This document shows positions 1-10,531 of a stretch of 64,000 nt of DNA, in pieces. The stretch lies in contig OX637293.1 of assembly GCA_951799445.1 (NCBI GenBank), positions 18,166,001 to 18,230,000 of the forward strand, in the 5' to 3' direction. The DNA is from Pseudisothecium myosuroides. Its lineage: Eukaryota > Streptophyta > Bryopsida > Hypnales > Lembophyllaceae. Each line of letters opens with the position of its first letter. The stretch's first letter is position 1. The notes under the pieces were generated by a model that saw nothing but the letters and a program-made list of their open reading frames with translations, did not search any database and was not told the origin of the DNA. Position numbers and translations under genes: made by a program.

Positions 1-1037
1 TTTATTTTGAAAAAGACTTTGAAAATCTTGGCAACCACTCTAAAAACTGTTTGTCATAATCAAGCATTGAATGTGTAGTATTCATTATGAAATTGGTCAT
101 AAAATAAATTTATTACCAAATATTCAAGGAATTTCATTGGATGATTGAGAAGTTACTAGAAAGAAACAACGTCTTGTAGCACTTTATTCAACTTACATCT
201 AAAATACAGACACTAAAGCACTTAGGGATTCATGATGCTTTAGCCCCTATAGTTCTAAAGAACCCACTTTGGGCATTTTGAGAACTTGAGTAAGATCTTC
301 TAAATTCAAATTTGGAAATTTTGTTTGAAATTTGTAGAGTAACTTCTAGTCATCATGCTCTACATGTAAAGTTCCTTTTAGGTCATTCTAAAAGGTATTG
401 TCAAGTTAAATGACATTTGTGATTTCATTGTCAAAGCAAACATCTAAAAATTAAAATGTTTATAAAATTACAAGTTTTCATTTGATTGGGTTGAGTGACA
501 CCTATATTAAAAAATGATACCATTCTATTCCAACAAAAAACGAGATGAAAGTTATGAGGACTTTATTTTATGGGCAGTGAAGGAAACAAACATAATGTCA
601 TTATATAAGTCTTTCTTTGAACTCAATTAGAAGAATTTTCAAACAACTAAAAAATATAGTTGAATGTGTACTATTTACTAAATCTTTTTTACCAATAGGA
701 TTATCAAATCTTAATTTCAATCCAAAATTATTTGTGATTTAGGTTTATCTTTTATCATTACCACCTTCCATTTACAAATCTATTTAAAAAAAAATAGGAG
801 AGTATTTCTTTATTAAAAAAACTTCACATGCTTTCAACTCAATTTTTAACACTTAGACTAAAATGCACAAGAAATGGGGCATAGATGTTTTTTTCTAATA
901 ATATTGAAAGACAAAACTTCACCTCTGGGAAGCGATAGAAAAACCTAGTTTATGAATTTTACACATTATAATTTGACAATGAATAGTAGTTTGTACTCTT
1001 AAATTTTGGGAAGATATACTTGAACAACCCAACAATA

Positions 1038-1250
1038 CTAGCGCGTGAGCGTAGAGACGTGAGCCTAAGAGCTTTGTACCTACAACCATTTGAAGGTGTT
1101 TATAACATATGTACATATAACATAGGTACACTATAATATGAAAAGAATATAACATAGGTACCTATAACATAGACACCTATAACCATAGAAAGCATTTATA
1201 ACGTTGACTCTTAGGTTCATGGGCTCATAGATTTTATGCTTACAGGCTAG
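1038..1250. mobile_element. Foldback MITE, CTAGC..GTGAGC ends (copy in A)
   Basis: The left end reads CTAGCGCGTGAGC and the reverse complement of the right end reads CTAGCCTGTAAGC. The interior holds many 'cctataacatagg'-like palindromic words. It has no coding capacity. Related copies lie at the equivalent place in the other half-units, so this family was present before the half-unit duplication. Confidence 0.5.
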
Positions 1251-1936
1251 CACTCATTTTGAATAAGTTAACAAAAAAAATCATGAAGTTGGATTTATGG
1301 CAAAATACAAAATTACAAAGATTTTAGCCTTGTTTGGCTAAAATTTTGAAGTTTTCTTTGGCCTCTAAATATCAAAGAACTTTAGGAGTTAAAGACCAAG
1401 AATCAATATTTATGTTATTTGTAGACATATAGACAAAAAATTCAAAATAAAAGAGATGGAGGGTTGAAAGTTTCATGTTAGTATTAATACATATATTTGA
1501 CTTTCTAGAAAAAGATTCAATCCTATTAGTCACTTTCAATTTCCATCAATTTGCATTGCCATTTCAATGTGTTTTTGTTTTTAAGCATGATTTTTTTTGT
1601 TTTTCAACATTTATCTCTTGGGTTCTATTTCAGTTGTCCAATATTCAATCTAAATTTTATTGTATCTATGCTTCCAATAATAATAATCACATGATCTAGT
1701 TTTATACCAATTGAAAGATAGAAATATATTTAGAGAGTCGTTCAAAGTGTTGCATTGATGATGCTGTGAGTGATACACCATATAGAGCAGTTTGCCCTGT
1801 ATTTGAAAAATCTATGATTTGAAATTTGTTTGTTTTCACATCAACGAGAAATGTAAGGTAGGAAGATCAAAAATGGACCATTTAGGCCTACCTAACTCAT
1901 CAGTGACTGCAATAGATATTCCGAGGAGTATGTCAT

Positions 1937-2500
1937 CTCGGGGGGGGCACCTAGTATTTTACTACAAACCACGTGCAAACAAGTGGTTTCTAATGAACTA
2001 TAATTTCAACTTAAAATTTTGAGGGTTGTTTAATAATGACTATAGGTTTCTATTGCCAAAATTTCAAACTAAAATAATAGTTGAAATGATTTGTACAAGA
2101 GGTTGAAAATGGCCTAAAACGGCATGTTTTTCAACTCAAATATTTATAGAGATCACATTTAGATGACCATTGCATCAATACTCAACTCAAAATGAACTTT
2201 CAATAGAGAGCTATTTTTAGGAATTTTTTGTTCATTTTTTAGACATTTTTTTAGGATATAATATAGGGGTGTGAAAGTTATTTTTCAGTTGTACAGTGTA
2301 TCTAATTACTTCAAAAATTTGTAACTAATTATCATTAACAAATAAAAATATCAATAATTCAAAACATAAACTTTTGAAGTAGGAAAATCTAGTCATATTT
2401 TTTTTATTTCATTTTATTTAAATTTTAGGATATAATATAGGGGGTCCAAAATTTTGTTCGCACGTGTTTTCTAATGGACACTCTAAGTGACCCCCCCGAG
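1937..2500. mobile_element. hAT-like MITE with 8-bp target duplication
   Basis: The termini are CTCGGGGGGG and CCCCCCCGAG, perfect inverted repeats of 10 bp. They are flanked by the direct repeat TATGTCAT at 1929-1936 and 2501-2508. An 8-bp target duplication is the hallmark of hAT elements. The 564-bp body is AT-rich with no transposase. It is nested in the 1856-3305 element, so it inserted later. It is seen only in half-unit A. Confidence 0.65.
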
Positions 2501-2547
2501 TATGTCATTCATTCCTAGATAGGGGACGCATTTTGAACCCGCTCCAT

Positions 2548-3208
2548 TTAATCCCTAAATGCCCAAAGTCTTTTTTGAACTTCTAGGAATTTGCTCTAAA
2601 TTGAACAAAGAGCCAACATTTTCATAAGTTGTATTAATTTTTTATAAATTGTAACGGTACAAATTCAAACTAGACATGTTAGAGGTGACATAGAAAAAGA
2701 AAACACAATAGTTTCACTTATGATTTGAAAGATTATAATGTTTGAACATGAGGGTGTTAAAACTACAAAAGTGACTTGAAGTCTTTCAATCCTCTTTTCA
2801 CATGCCAAATCTAAAAATTTGGTCACCAAAAAAATATGAGGCTAAAGGACCTAACATGCATAACCCCAATCAATTTACAGCTTCTCAAAATCAACTCTAA
2901 TTTTTTTTTAAATGAAATTCTAATGAGATTTTTCCTCCAAGATCTAGTGCATTTGAGGCTCATTTCCAAGAGCCCTCAACACTACGGAAAGCCAAGATTG
3001 CAATGGATACCCTTGCACAAAATCTTGAATAGAAAAATCATAATCCATCAGTTTCAAAATCGGACTTTTGATGCTAAAACTAGACTTCATAAAGAATTTT
3101 ACAAAAGTATACCGGTAAATTACTAAAAATAGCAACTTGGTTAGGTTTTATTTAACTTTAAAGTTTTGTTGACACCAAAATTGGGTGCCTTGGGCATTTA
3201 GGAGTTAA
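2548..3208. mobile_element. TTAA-bounded inverted-repeat element (copy 1)
   Basis: It is bounded by TTAA on both sides (2548-2551, 3205-3208). The ends read TCCCTAAATGCCCAAAG and, reverse-complemented on the right, CTCCTAAATGCCCAAGG. A homologous copy in the opposite orientation is at 14574-15236. The short open frames inside are not supported as genes. A TTAA target is typical of piggyBac elements, but TTAA could instead be part of the inverted repeat. Confidence 0.55.
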
Positions 3209-3422
3209 GGTGCTTGAGCTTGTGACCATATCGCATGGGAGGTCCTTAACAAACAGACACTTGTTGGTTTTGTGCCGGCCCTAGTGACAAGGATACCTCC
3301 TACCTTAGAACAAAATGGAAGACCCAAGACAATCAACAAAACTTCTGGAATACTGTAGCCAATACTGTATCCAGCAGTGATGAAGATCAATTATCGGAAG
3401 AAGACAATGCTTTTTATTAATA

Positions 3423-4004
3423 AGGTAGGAGACTCATGAAGCGAGCATCTAAGCAAAAACAGAGGTCTGTGGAGAGCAGATTGCAACGAGAGCTTTCGAA
3501 ATGTTTATCGTAGATAGAGAAGTGAAGAAGAAGTCTGTGGCAATTTTCCCCGAAATTTTTGAACGCGTTCTGAGTGACTTATGATTTTCGGAAGTGAAAC
3601 GCTAGTAGGTAGCTAGAACAGTGCATAGACTGTCGCATTGATAGATTAAAAGATGTCTTTGAATCGACAAAGTTCATCCAAAAAGTGACCGGAAATTGAT
3701 GCAAACAGTGTGTTCAGAGGTCAAACGACCACGATTGAAATCACTCCCAACTGGAAATCAAAATACATTGTACTCCCACTATTGTTATAATATTTAATTA
3801 TATTTCTACTTGCAAGTGCATTCTGTGTCTAAATTGATCAGTGCAATATCCCTTCTCCCCTCGGAAATACCCTATAATGGGGCATTTTGAGTCCCAATCA
3901 TTGGCAAAAATAAGTTTCATCCATTTTGGAAGCGCAGTGCACTGTTTATGACGATTTTATAGGATCGCTTTAAATTGCCCGATCGCAGTTCGAGCCTCCT
4001 ACCT
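3423..4004. mobile_element. TA-flanked AGGTAGGA element (582 bp)
   Basis: The left end AGGTAGGAGACTC follows TA at 3421-3422, and the right end GAGCCTCCTACCT precedes TA at 4005-4006. Half-unit B at about 18,590 has the flanks joined around a single TA. It belongs to the same terminal family as 1856-3305 and 29171-29880. No coding region is recognised. Confidence 0.6.
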
Positions 4005-4265
4005 TACCAAATTTACATTTAAACAGTCTCTCCAAACCTCTAGATCTTTGTAGAGAGTAGGCAAATGAACTCACATGACCAAGGACACCACTAACAAAAC
4101 AGTCAGGGCCTCAGCTTGTTGCTCTCGGCTCTTCCTTTCAGTTGACAAGCAGCACCAAGAGAATCAGTCCAGCTTGCAAGTTCCACATCAGTCTGGTGAC
4201 ATGAGCAAATTTGCAGAAACGTTACGCGACTAATACGATTCTGAAGTAACTTAACAAAATCAAGA

Positions 4266-5082
4266 ATGTGGAAGGAGAAAAAGAGCTTTGCTTAGTTCGC
4301 CCCAGTTTGCAATGGCTGTGTCTGCTCCTCTTTTTCATGAGCGTCTCAGTTGGGGCGACTCCTGAGGAAGGTAACTGCGCTGATTTGATGCAATCCTGTC
4401 TCCTGTTTGCTCTTTTTCTTCAGTTTTCACTACATGTTTACTTGACGAGGAAATCAAACTCATATTTATGTCTTGTCTTGATTGAACTCTTCAGGAGCTA
4501 TTCTCTTGAATTGGAGAAACAATACGACCCATTCAGGAGGGGAGCTGGCGAGTTGGGACGCTGCTGGCTCGTCTGACCCTGCGGGAGTGAAGCCAATCGG
4601 TTTCGTGTTCCATGCGACAACAGAGGATATGTACAACGTTTGTGAGACCTCGTTTTCAAACCCTCAACAAATGAATATATCAATATGCCTCAACATTCGC
4701 TGATGTGGGTTCTGTAACGATTTTGAATTTCCAGAAACGTCAATTTCGTGGAATTGGCACAATTTCATAGAAATGGCCCGGTGGACCCTCAAGTAAGGAA
4801 AGGGAAGGCAAGGATTTAGGGAGCAGGGAGGGGGACGGGGGTAAAACTAGCTTAGAAGTGCACCATGTTGTGGATGAAATGCAATTTTTAATTGCACTTG
4901 CAAATCTATTGACAGAGACGAGCAAACATGGTGCATGGAAGACCGGCAGTTTAATGGAATTCATCAATGTTCTCTTGCTCATTTGTGACTCAATGGTGTT
5001 TCCGTTTCAGAGATCTTGACAGTTTGGGATTATCAGGGACATTGGCAGCTGAACTAGGACTGTTCTCAAAGCTTAAAACTCT
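4266..5082 (+). pseudogene. LRR receptor-kinase 5' fragment, copy A
   Basis: Three decayed exons. Exon 1 (about 4307-4370) encodes a hydrophobic signal-peptide-like stretch LCLLLFFMSVSVGATPEEG and ends at an intact GT donor (4371). Exon 2 starts at 4495 and encodes LLNWRNNTTHSGGELASWDA followed by SSDPAG, matching the N-terminal cap of plant LRR receptors. Exon 3 (5011-5082) is exactly 72 nt, one repeat: DLDSLGLSGTLAAELGLF and then SKLKTL. This pattern resembles LRR-RLK genes of the MRH1-like type. The ATG (4312-4314) is frameshifted by one extra base against B, the DPCG cysteine is lost, and no further LRR, membrane or kinase exon follows. Confidence 0.7.
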
Positions 5083-7019
5083 GTGAGTGATCTTTCTTGA
5101 GTCTTAATCATATACCCCCGAGATTGGAACTAATTGCCGCAATTGTGTCAAGTTCTCGTTCAATTTCATAATCCATCTATATTCTCTATCAAGCCCTCCG
5201 CCAAATACTGTACGTAAATGGTGTCTAACGAGACTAGGAATAAGGCGAGGGGTTTCCTTTCTGCCAAAGCTGACTTCGAGTATTCAATGTGAAATCGATG
5301 CTCCCTTCAGCAAAATATTAGGCCAAATTAAATTGAACATGAACATGATGAGAAGAGCTTTGGATTATTGTGGCAGGAATCTGCACAACAACTCCTTCAG
5401 CAGAAGTAGACCTCAAGAGAACGTTCCGTTGGTTTCTGTGATAGCGTCTGATGTAGTAATCGCATATTGTTGTTCTCTGGCCAAAATCAAGAAGAAAACA
5501 CAGGACGTGAAATTGTCGTCTGGTCCTAATTATTAGATAGATCTTAGAGCCAAGCAGCTGCACCCATAAACAATTCTGGTCCATACAAGTTACAGAAAAT
5601 GAAAAAAGCAAGAAAGTAAGCACATGCGTATCTCTGCAAATGGCCAACTAAAACCGACGTTCAAACCCTTGCTCTTACAGAAAAACCAAACCACGTAACC
5701 AACCGACATTGCTTCAACAGACTAGGCTACTCTTCCCGCAACCATCTCTCGCCTCGCCTGGCCCAAGAACACGGAACCAAACGCAAGTGCGACAACAAGC
5801 TCCGCCATTCCGTTCACATATCGGTGCAATCGGTGCCGCCGACGTGAAGATCAAACACTCCACACTCGGTATCGGCCCAATGATAACCTAAACCCTCACG
5901 AAAACCCTACCTGAATGACCGAATTCCAAGAAAAACAAGAAAGCCTTATGCACCACGCCAGAGTACTCAAATACAGAGCTCCATTGTGCGTTGCACAAGA
6001 CATTCCATACATAATACTCCGTATAGATATATCCAATTCAAAGTTTCATCGGCAATCACAGAGTCGGTACATGGGGAACTTGGCGCAACTGCACAACAAC
6101 ATAACATCAATTCAACATTATAAGACTTCAATTTCTCCGTCAGATTCTAATCTCAACGTTGGCAAGCATCATATGCTTGAGAATGATCCACCAGATAGAA
6201 CGACTCTAAACAAGGGTATAAACATCCAGCAACCACATAATGCAGTGAAACAACAAAGTGTATGTTTAGAATAGCAAAGCCTGGGCATAGAAGAGAGGAG
6301 AAAAGGAAAACACCAATTCAATGGTCCACAGTGGTACAGTGATATTATAGAAGAATTTTCGATCTACAGTATCACAACTGAATGGACCAAAACTGTAAAG
6401 TTCAAAAATGTTAGGCTAGCGTGATCAAACAGTTCCTATGTAAGACTAACCCTAATTCCAGCGAAATCCACCTCACGTACAGGTCAATATCCGGCAACGG
6501 AACTGAATAAAAATAAATAAACTCCACCGACAATCCTCTTCAACAATTTTCCACGTGCAAAAAGCCAAGCTGGAATGTTCAATGCGACAAGGTGATTTAT
6601 AAAACCACTCGCTCGACCATAAACAGCGAAGTGAATTGCCCTCCTATGATCAGCCTCCTCCTTTCTTCAGCCTTTACAAAGTCCTTTCTTCAGCCTTTAC
6701 AAAACACAAGATGGTGACCTGCACTTGGAAGGTGCCCTCAACAGCTTGGATACAGGGGGACAATGGAAATGGCAGAGGGACTTGATTCTTGATTCAAAAA
6801 CGCGTCAGCACTGTTTGGCAGAACGCGAGAACAGGTCACCAGGCCTGCCTTAAGAGTCGGTAAATAGATTGCCATCGCAATTCCTGTTGCCGTATGCGTA
6901 TACAAAGCATGCAAAGCAATTTGCGAAATCGCTACTCTGAAAGTTGCTAGAAAACAATTCCAAGTTAGCTTTCAATTCATCAATGCTGTTATCCACCCAA
7001 ATCTGGACTCAGAAACCTA
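5083..7019. other. Gene-like spacer without an assignable gene (A)
   Basis: This stretch has more GC than the flanks and recurs in all four half-units with moderate divergence, so it derives from a real ancestral segment. Open frames exist on both strands but indels break them between copies. One minus-strand frame near 5745-5835 stays similar between A and B (MAELVVALAFGSVFLGQAR), yet it is too short to name. No TE ends were recognised. Confidence 0.5.
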
Positions 7020-7306
7020 GCATTTTAAGGAGCTGGCTCATCCCCTGCCTGTCATCAACCGTCCGTTGGTGAGGTACGCCTTCCCATTTCTCATAGCTCA
7101 CAATAACCGCATCGACTGGGAACGCACCTGGATGTTCTTCACACCGACCTCCAGGGTATGAGATGAGATATACTCCCTTCTCCTTTTCTAGCTCTCTTAA
7201 TTATCTGGCAGTGAGCATTGCAATCTCGGAGATGCATTTGACCAGGCTCGACAACATCCAAGTCATTCCAATTTCAAACCCCACAAGCCTTTAACGATCG
7301 AGGAAA
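7020..7306 (-). pseudogene. Unassigned conserved minus-strand coding fragment, copy A
   Basis: It reads GMTWMLSSLVDC..., then a charged QLRELEKEK-type segment, then EHPGAFPVDAVIVSYEKWEG and a DRQGMNQLLKMLGF-like end, as in copy C at 37718-38080. In A an in-frame TAA interrupts it at the tta of 'cttaattatctgg' (about 7200). I do not recognise the family. Conservation across half-units suggests a former exon. Confidence 0.4.
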
Positions 7307-8318
7307 ACTCGAAAGACAAGCTCCTCGATCGACCCTGAGCAAATTCTTCGACTAGGCTGTAAAAAAACAGATTGCTTCAAGAAAATCAGATGGTGCTCTT
7401 TTGGAAGGAACAATACGAAGGAGACAGGTCATATGCACCAGGAAATTTGTTCTACCTCTATTATAATTCCCCTTTAACAGTCTGTCTGATCTCCATTCCA
7501 CTCACTCAATCTGTGTTTTGTTTGAAAATATACACTTAGGCCCTCACAAACCCAACGCCTCTGAGATTCTGTTTGAAAGAAAGCTGCAACTGTTAGCCCA
7601 AGAGTGTGAACTATGTAAGGCGCGAAGATAAACTTCCGAAGAAAAACACCAGTAGAGTAGTTCAGAGACTATTTAAACAAAGAAATCCAAATCAAACTGT
7701 AATGAAGCTGCCACCCCCCAAACGAAAAGACGTCCGTAGTTGGGTGTATTTGTTACTGTGAAAACAAATACCACGACGTATTTTAGGATGTTAGCGACAG
7801 CGGTGGAGTGGAAGGTGCATGACCGGGTCCTGCAGACCTTGGCCCCCCTGAGAGCATTGAGAGACGGCCAGGCTTGGAAAATGCGTCAGTACTGTTCGGC
7901 ACCCTCGCGAACCCTCTACAGACTACCCCTTCTGCAGACTCCAAGCCAAGCACTCCAACCCAGCCCAGTTCTCTCAGAAGTATATGATGATCGTGTGAGT
8001 GCAAGCCGGCTCCTTCTCGTCCCTTCTGTCTCCTTCTCTTGCTGGTCCAGTTGCAAGTGTTGTTGTCCCCACTTTCTAGGGTTCTGCTATCGAGTTTTTC
8101 GCCAGATCTCCATGTAGGAGCGAGGAGCTTCAAGAGAACCAACAATCGAGTGTCAGCGGGTCGGAATTACACCTCGAGGTCTTCACTCCGGACGTGGTTG
8201 CACTCTTTGCGGGTCACATCTTTTTCCTCACTCCGCTTCTGCGCTCTAAGTCCAGGTCTGTTGAAGAGTTGGTATCTTAGAGACGGCCGCCCCTTGTGCA
8301 GAGCCCGAGCCAAGTACC
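7307..8318 (+). promoter_or_regulatory. Upstream region and 5' leader of kinase gene A
   Basis: This is the interval before the putative leader donor at 8319. It is moderately GC-rich, with pyrimidine-rich tracts (cctccttctcgtcccttctg-like) typical of plant leaders, and is well conserved with 38081-39072. A small plus-strand frame ending at 7629 (ERKLQLLAQECELCKARR) is kept in A and C but has no recognised identity. No clear TATA box was fixed by eye. Confidence 0.35.
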
Positions 8319-8419
8319 GTAAGTCGCCCTTCTCCGTTCCACTTCTCTGTGAAGCATTTCATTGTCGCATCTGTGTGTGCCTTGGAAGCGCTGAATTCTT
8401 CATTGTCTTCCGAGCACAG
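8319..8419 (+). other. Putative leader intron of kinase gene A
   Basis: The donor ACC|GTAAGT at 8319 and acceptor GAGCACAG at 8419 are conserved in all four half-units (23344-23441, 39073-39173, 54044-54141). If it is removed, the frame upstream of the MGARF start meets a TGA about 30 codons earlier with no other ATG between, which supports the MGARF start. Without splicing the frame stays open for 136 codons from 8039. No transcript evidence is available here. Confidence 0.5.
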
Positions 8420-8553
8420 AATCCCGGTTGCTGGGGTTTGAGCGAGATGGGCGCAAGATTCTCTTCCTGTTTCTCCACTGTCTTCCGAGCACAGAATCCC
8501 GGTTGCTGGGGTTTGAGCGAGATGGGCGCAAGATTCTCTTCCTGTTTCTCCAC
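8404..8553 (+). repeat. Perfect 75-bp tandem duplication at the start of kinase A
   Basis: Two adjacent 75-bp copies, 8404-8478 and 8479-8553, differ at no position noticed. Each holds the putative splice acceptor (8419 and 8494) and the start codon with MGARFSSCFST (ATG at 8447 and 8522). The length is 25 codons, so the frame is kept. Half-units B, C and D have one copy. Confidence 0.9.
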
Positions 8554-10531
8554 TGCCGAGGCAGAGGAGTCTTCTCCGTCCACCGTAGTTGACGTCGTTG
8601 CAGAAGTGGAGGCCGTGACGATGGTGGGCGCGGAAGGGGCGTCCACTTCCGGGAGGTCGGAATACTATTCCGCACGCTGCGAGGCGATGATGCGTAGCAG
8701 AGGCCAATTCTCTGACGACGTTGCGATGGAGATCGAGTTTTCGACGTCGCATCAGAGCGAAGTGGTCCGCCTTGAGGTTGCGCCGCAGTCGGCCGAGGAG
8801 GAAGAACTGAATCGAGAAAACAGGAAAGTGTTGGAGCAATTGCGGGGAAGGTATCCTCATTTGTTTCAATGTCAATGTGACTTTGCCCGTCGATATGTTT
8901 TGGGTCACATGGTTGCGAAGGGTGGACAAGCTGAAATCTACGAAGTTGTAGGCCGCCCTTACTATTTGATGAAGGTGTTTGAGAGAGGAACATCGCTACG
9001 AGATTTGCAAGGACAGTGGCCCCTTCCTGTCCTCAACAAAAGGGTTCGCCAATGCATTTGGTTTGCAGGTTTGTTGGAGGATGGCAGGTTTGCCTTTGTG
9101 ATGGGCAGATGTTGGGGTGACTTGCGCAAGTTGATTGATCAAGCCATGCCAGAGAAGAATGTGGATGGTGTGCAGGGTCCACCATTTCCTTATAAGTGGA
9201 AGGATTACAACAAATGGACCTTTTACCTTGGAGATTTTATGTTGGAGATTGCAGAGCAGATGTGGGACTTACATGAGAAGGGCATTTCTCATAGGGATTT
9301 AAAAGCTTCTAATATTCTTCTTCAAAATAATTTTGGAGTGGAGCGTAATATTGTTATTCCTAGGTTTGGAAGAGGGATTATTGTAGCTGATTTTGAATGC
9401 TCAATTGGAGTATTGGGAACCAGATTTTGGAGAGCACCAGAGATACTATCAACTTTACCAAATGTGAGCTCTATTACAAATGAACAATGGAAGAAAGCCG
9501 ATGTGTACAGTTTTGGCATGATATGCTTTGAACTAGTGACAGGGCGAATTCCATTTGATGGTGAGCTTGAAAACACAAAAGCTGACCGTCAACTTGTAAT
9601 TGAGGGTAAAAGGCCACAATTGCCAAGTGATTTGGATGATGAAGTGAAGGACTTGATCATCAAATGTTGGGAGCCAAATCCAAATTTCCGACCTATATTC
9701 TTTGAGATTGTAGAAATGGTAAAGACCATTGCCACAAGACAATGCCAATTCAAGTATTTGCTATTTCTTCATGTACATCAACTTATATCGATACTCTTGA
9801 AGTGTTTATCTTTTGAAATTTTGGATTCTTAATTAGTTCTTATGTTTTATTAGAATCATAGAGATTTTATTGAATTGTAAAGAATTTGATTTGATCTTTC
9901 TTAAATCATTATTAAGTCATTGCTTTATTTGTTTACTACATTTTTGATCAATTTTGTTTGAGCTTTTTAAACTAGTCGTAATCTACTTGTTATTGCAGAC
10001 TAGTTTTTGGTGATGGAAATAAGGGAAATTGTATGATTGCTTCTCTTTTCACATAGTGTATCATATTTCAAGTATAAATGTGGCTTATTTTTGTACATAG
10101 AACTTATAGGAGGCAATGGTTTCCCTCCCTAATTGACTCTTGCATACTTGCCTATTGTAGATTATTTGGCATTGGTGATAAGTTGCCTCCACAATATCGT
10201 TTAGCGATGGTTGAAGAGGTGATTGAATACCCAGTAGCATTAAGGAGAGCAATGCTTGGAAGGGAGATTGCTAATCTGGCAAATGGCTCTGTCTATAGTG
10301 ATGTGTTTAAAATGGAAACAAGGTGAATTGCTAAACCATGCTTATACTAGGGTCTTCTTATCGATTTTGAAGTGATTGGATTATCAAATTTTGTTATTCC
10401 TCTACTATAGCTTGAAATGTCTATTCTTGAGTTATAGCTCATGCATTTGTTTGACTAACTTTTAATAAAATGATTGTAGATTGGAGAAGCAAAGCGATGC
10501 ATGCCACAAGCTAGCAAGATTACATCATTAG
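8447..10531 (+). CDS. TKL-like protein kinase, intact copy A (3 exons)
   Basis: Predicted cytosolic or membrane-attached Ser/Thr-type kinase of 506 residues from the first ATG, or 481 from the second (8522). Exons are 8447-9753, 10161-10322 and 10480-10531 (TAG), with both introns in phase 2. The N-terminus MGARFSSCFS fits N-myristoylation (Gly2, Ser6) plus palmitoylation (Cys8). Numbered from the first ATG, the kinase domain shows a glycine loop AKGGQAEIYE, the VAIK-type lysine in LMKVF, HRDLKASNILL (His282, Asp284, Lys286), ADFECS where DFG is usual, RAPE, DVYSFGM and a C-terminal CWEPNPNFRP. A roughly 70-residue tail spans exons 2 and 3. The first donor is CAA|GTATTT, weaker than CAG|GTAC in the other copies. 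The longer open frame from 8039 is treated as leader because copies B and D carry a TAG just before MGARF. Substrate and pathway are unknown. Confidence 0.8.

Larger units (their letters stand above)
1856..3305. mobile_element. TA-flanked AGGTAGGA element carrying two nested elements
   Basis: The left end AGGTAGGAAGATC follows TA at 1854-1855, and the right end ACCTCCTACCT precedes TA at 3306-3307. Half-unit B near 18,472 has the same flanks with a single TA, which looks like the empty site. A TA duplication fits the Tc1/mariner superfamily or similar. Removing the nested elements at 1937-2500 and 2548-3208 leaves a host MITE of roughly 220 bp. No transposase is seen. Confidence 0.6.

Noticed and set aside
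1819..2022. 67-codon plus frame in A
   Set aside because: It spans the left ends of two nested MITEs.
8039..8446. 136 codons of open frame upstream of MGARF in kinase A
   Set aside because: The frame starts at a non-ATG codon, B and D have a TAG just before MGARF, and a likely leader intron (8319-8419) lies inside. Treated as untranslated leader.
8246..8993. Long minus-strand frames opposite kinase A (and counterparts in B, C, D)
   Set aside because: They lie antisense to the GC-richer first exon, show low-complexity Arg/Ser/Pro composition and no domain. They are shadows of the kinase frame.
9754..9832. Read-through C-terminus after exon 1 of kinase A
   Set aside because: Sequence after CAA|GTATTT is AT-rich, and a better conserved tail is encoded by exons 2 and 3 with matching phase-2 joints in all copies.
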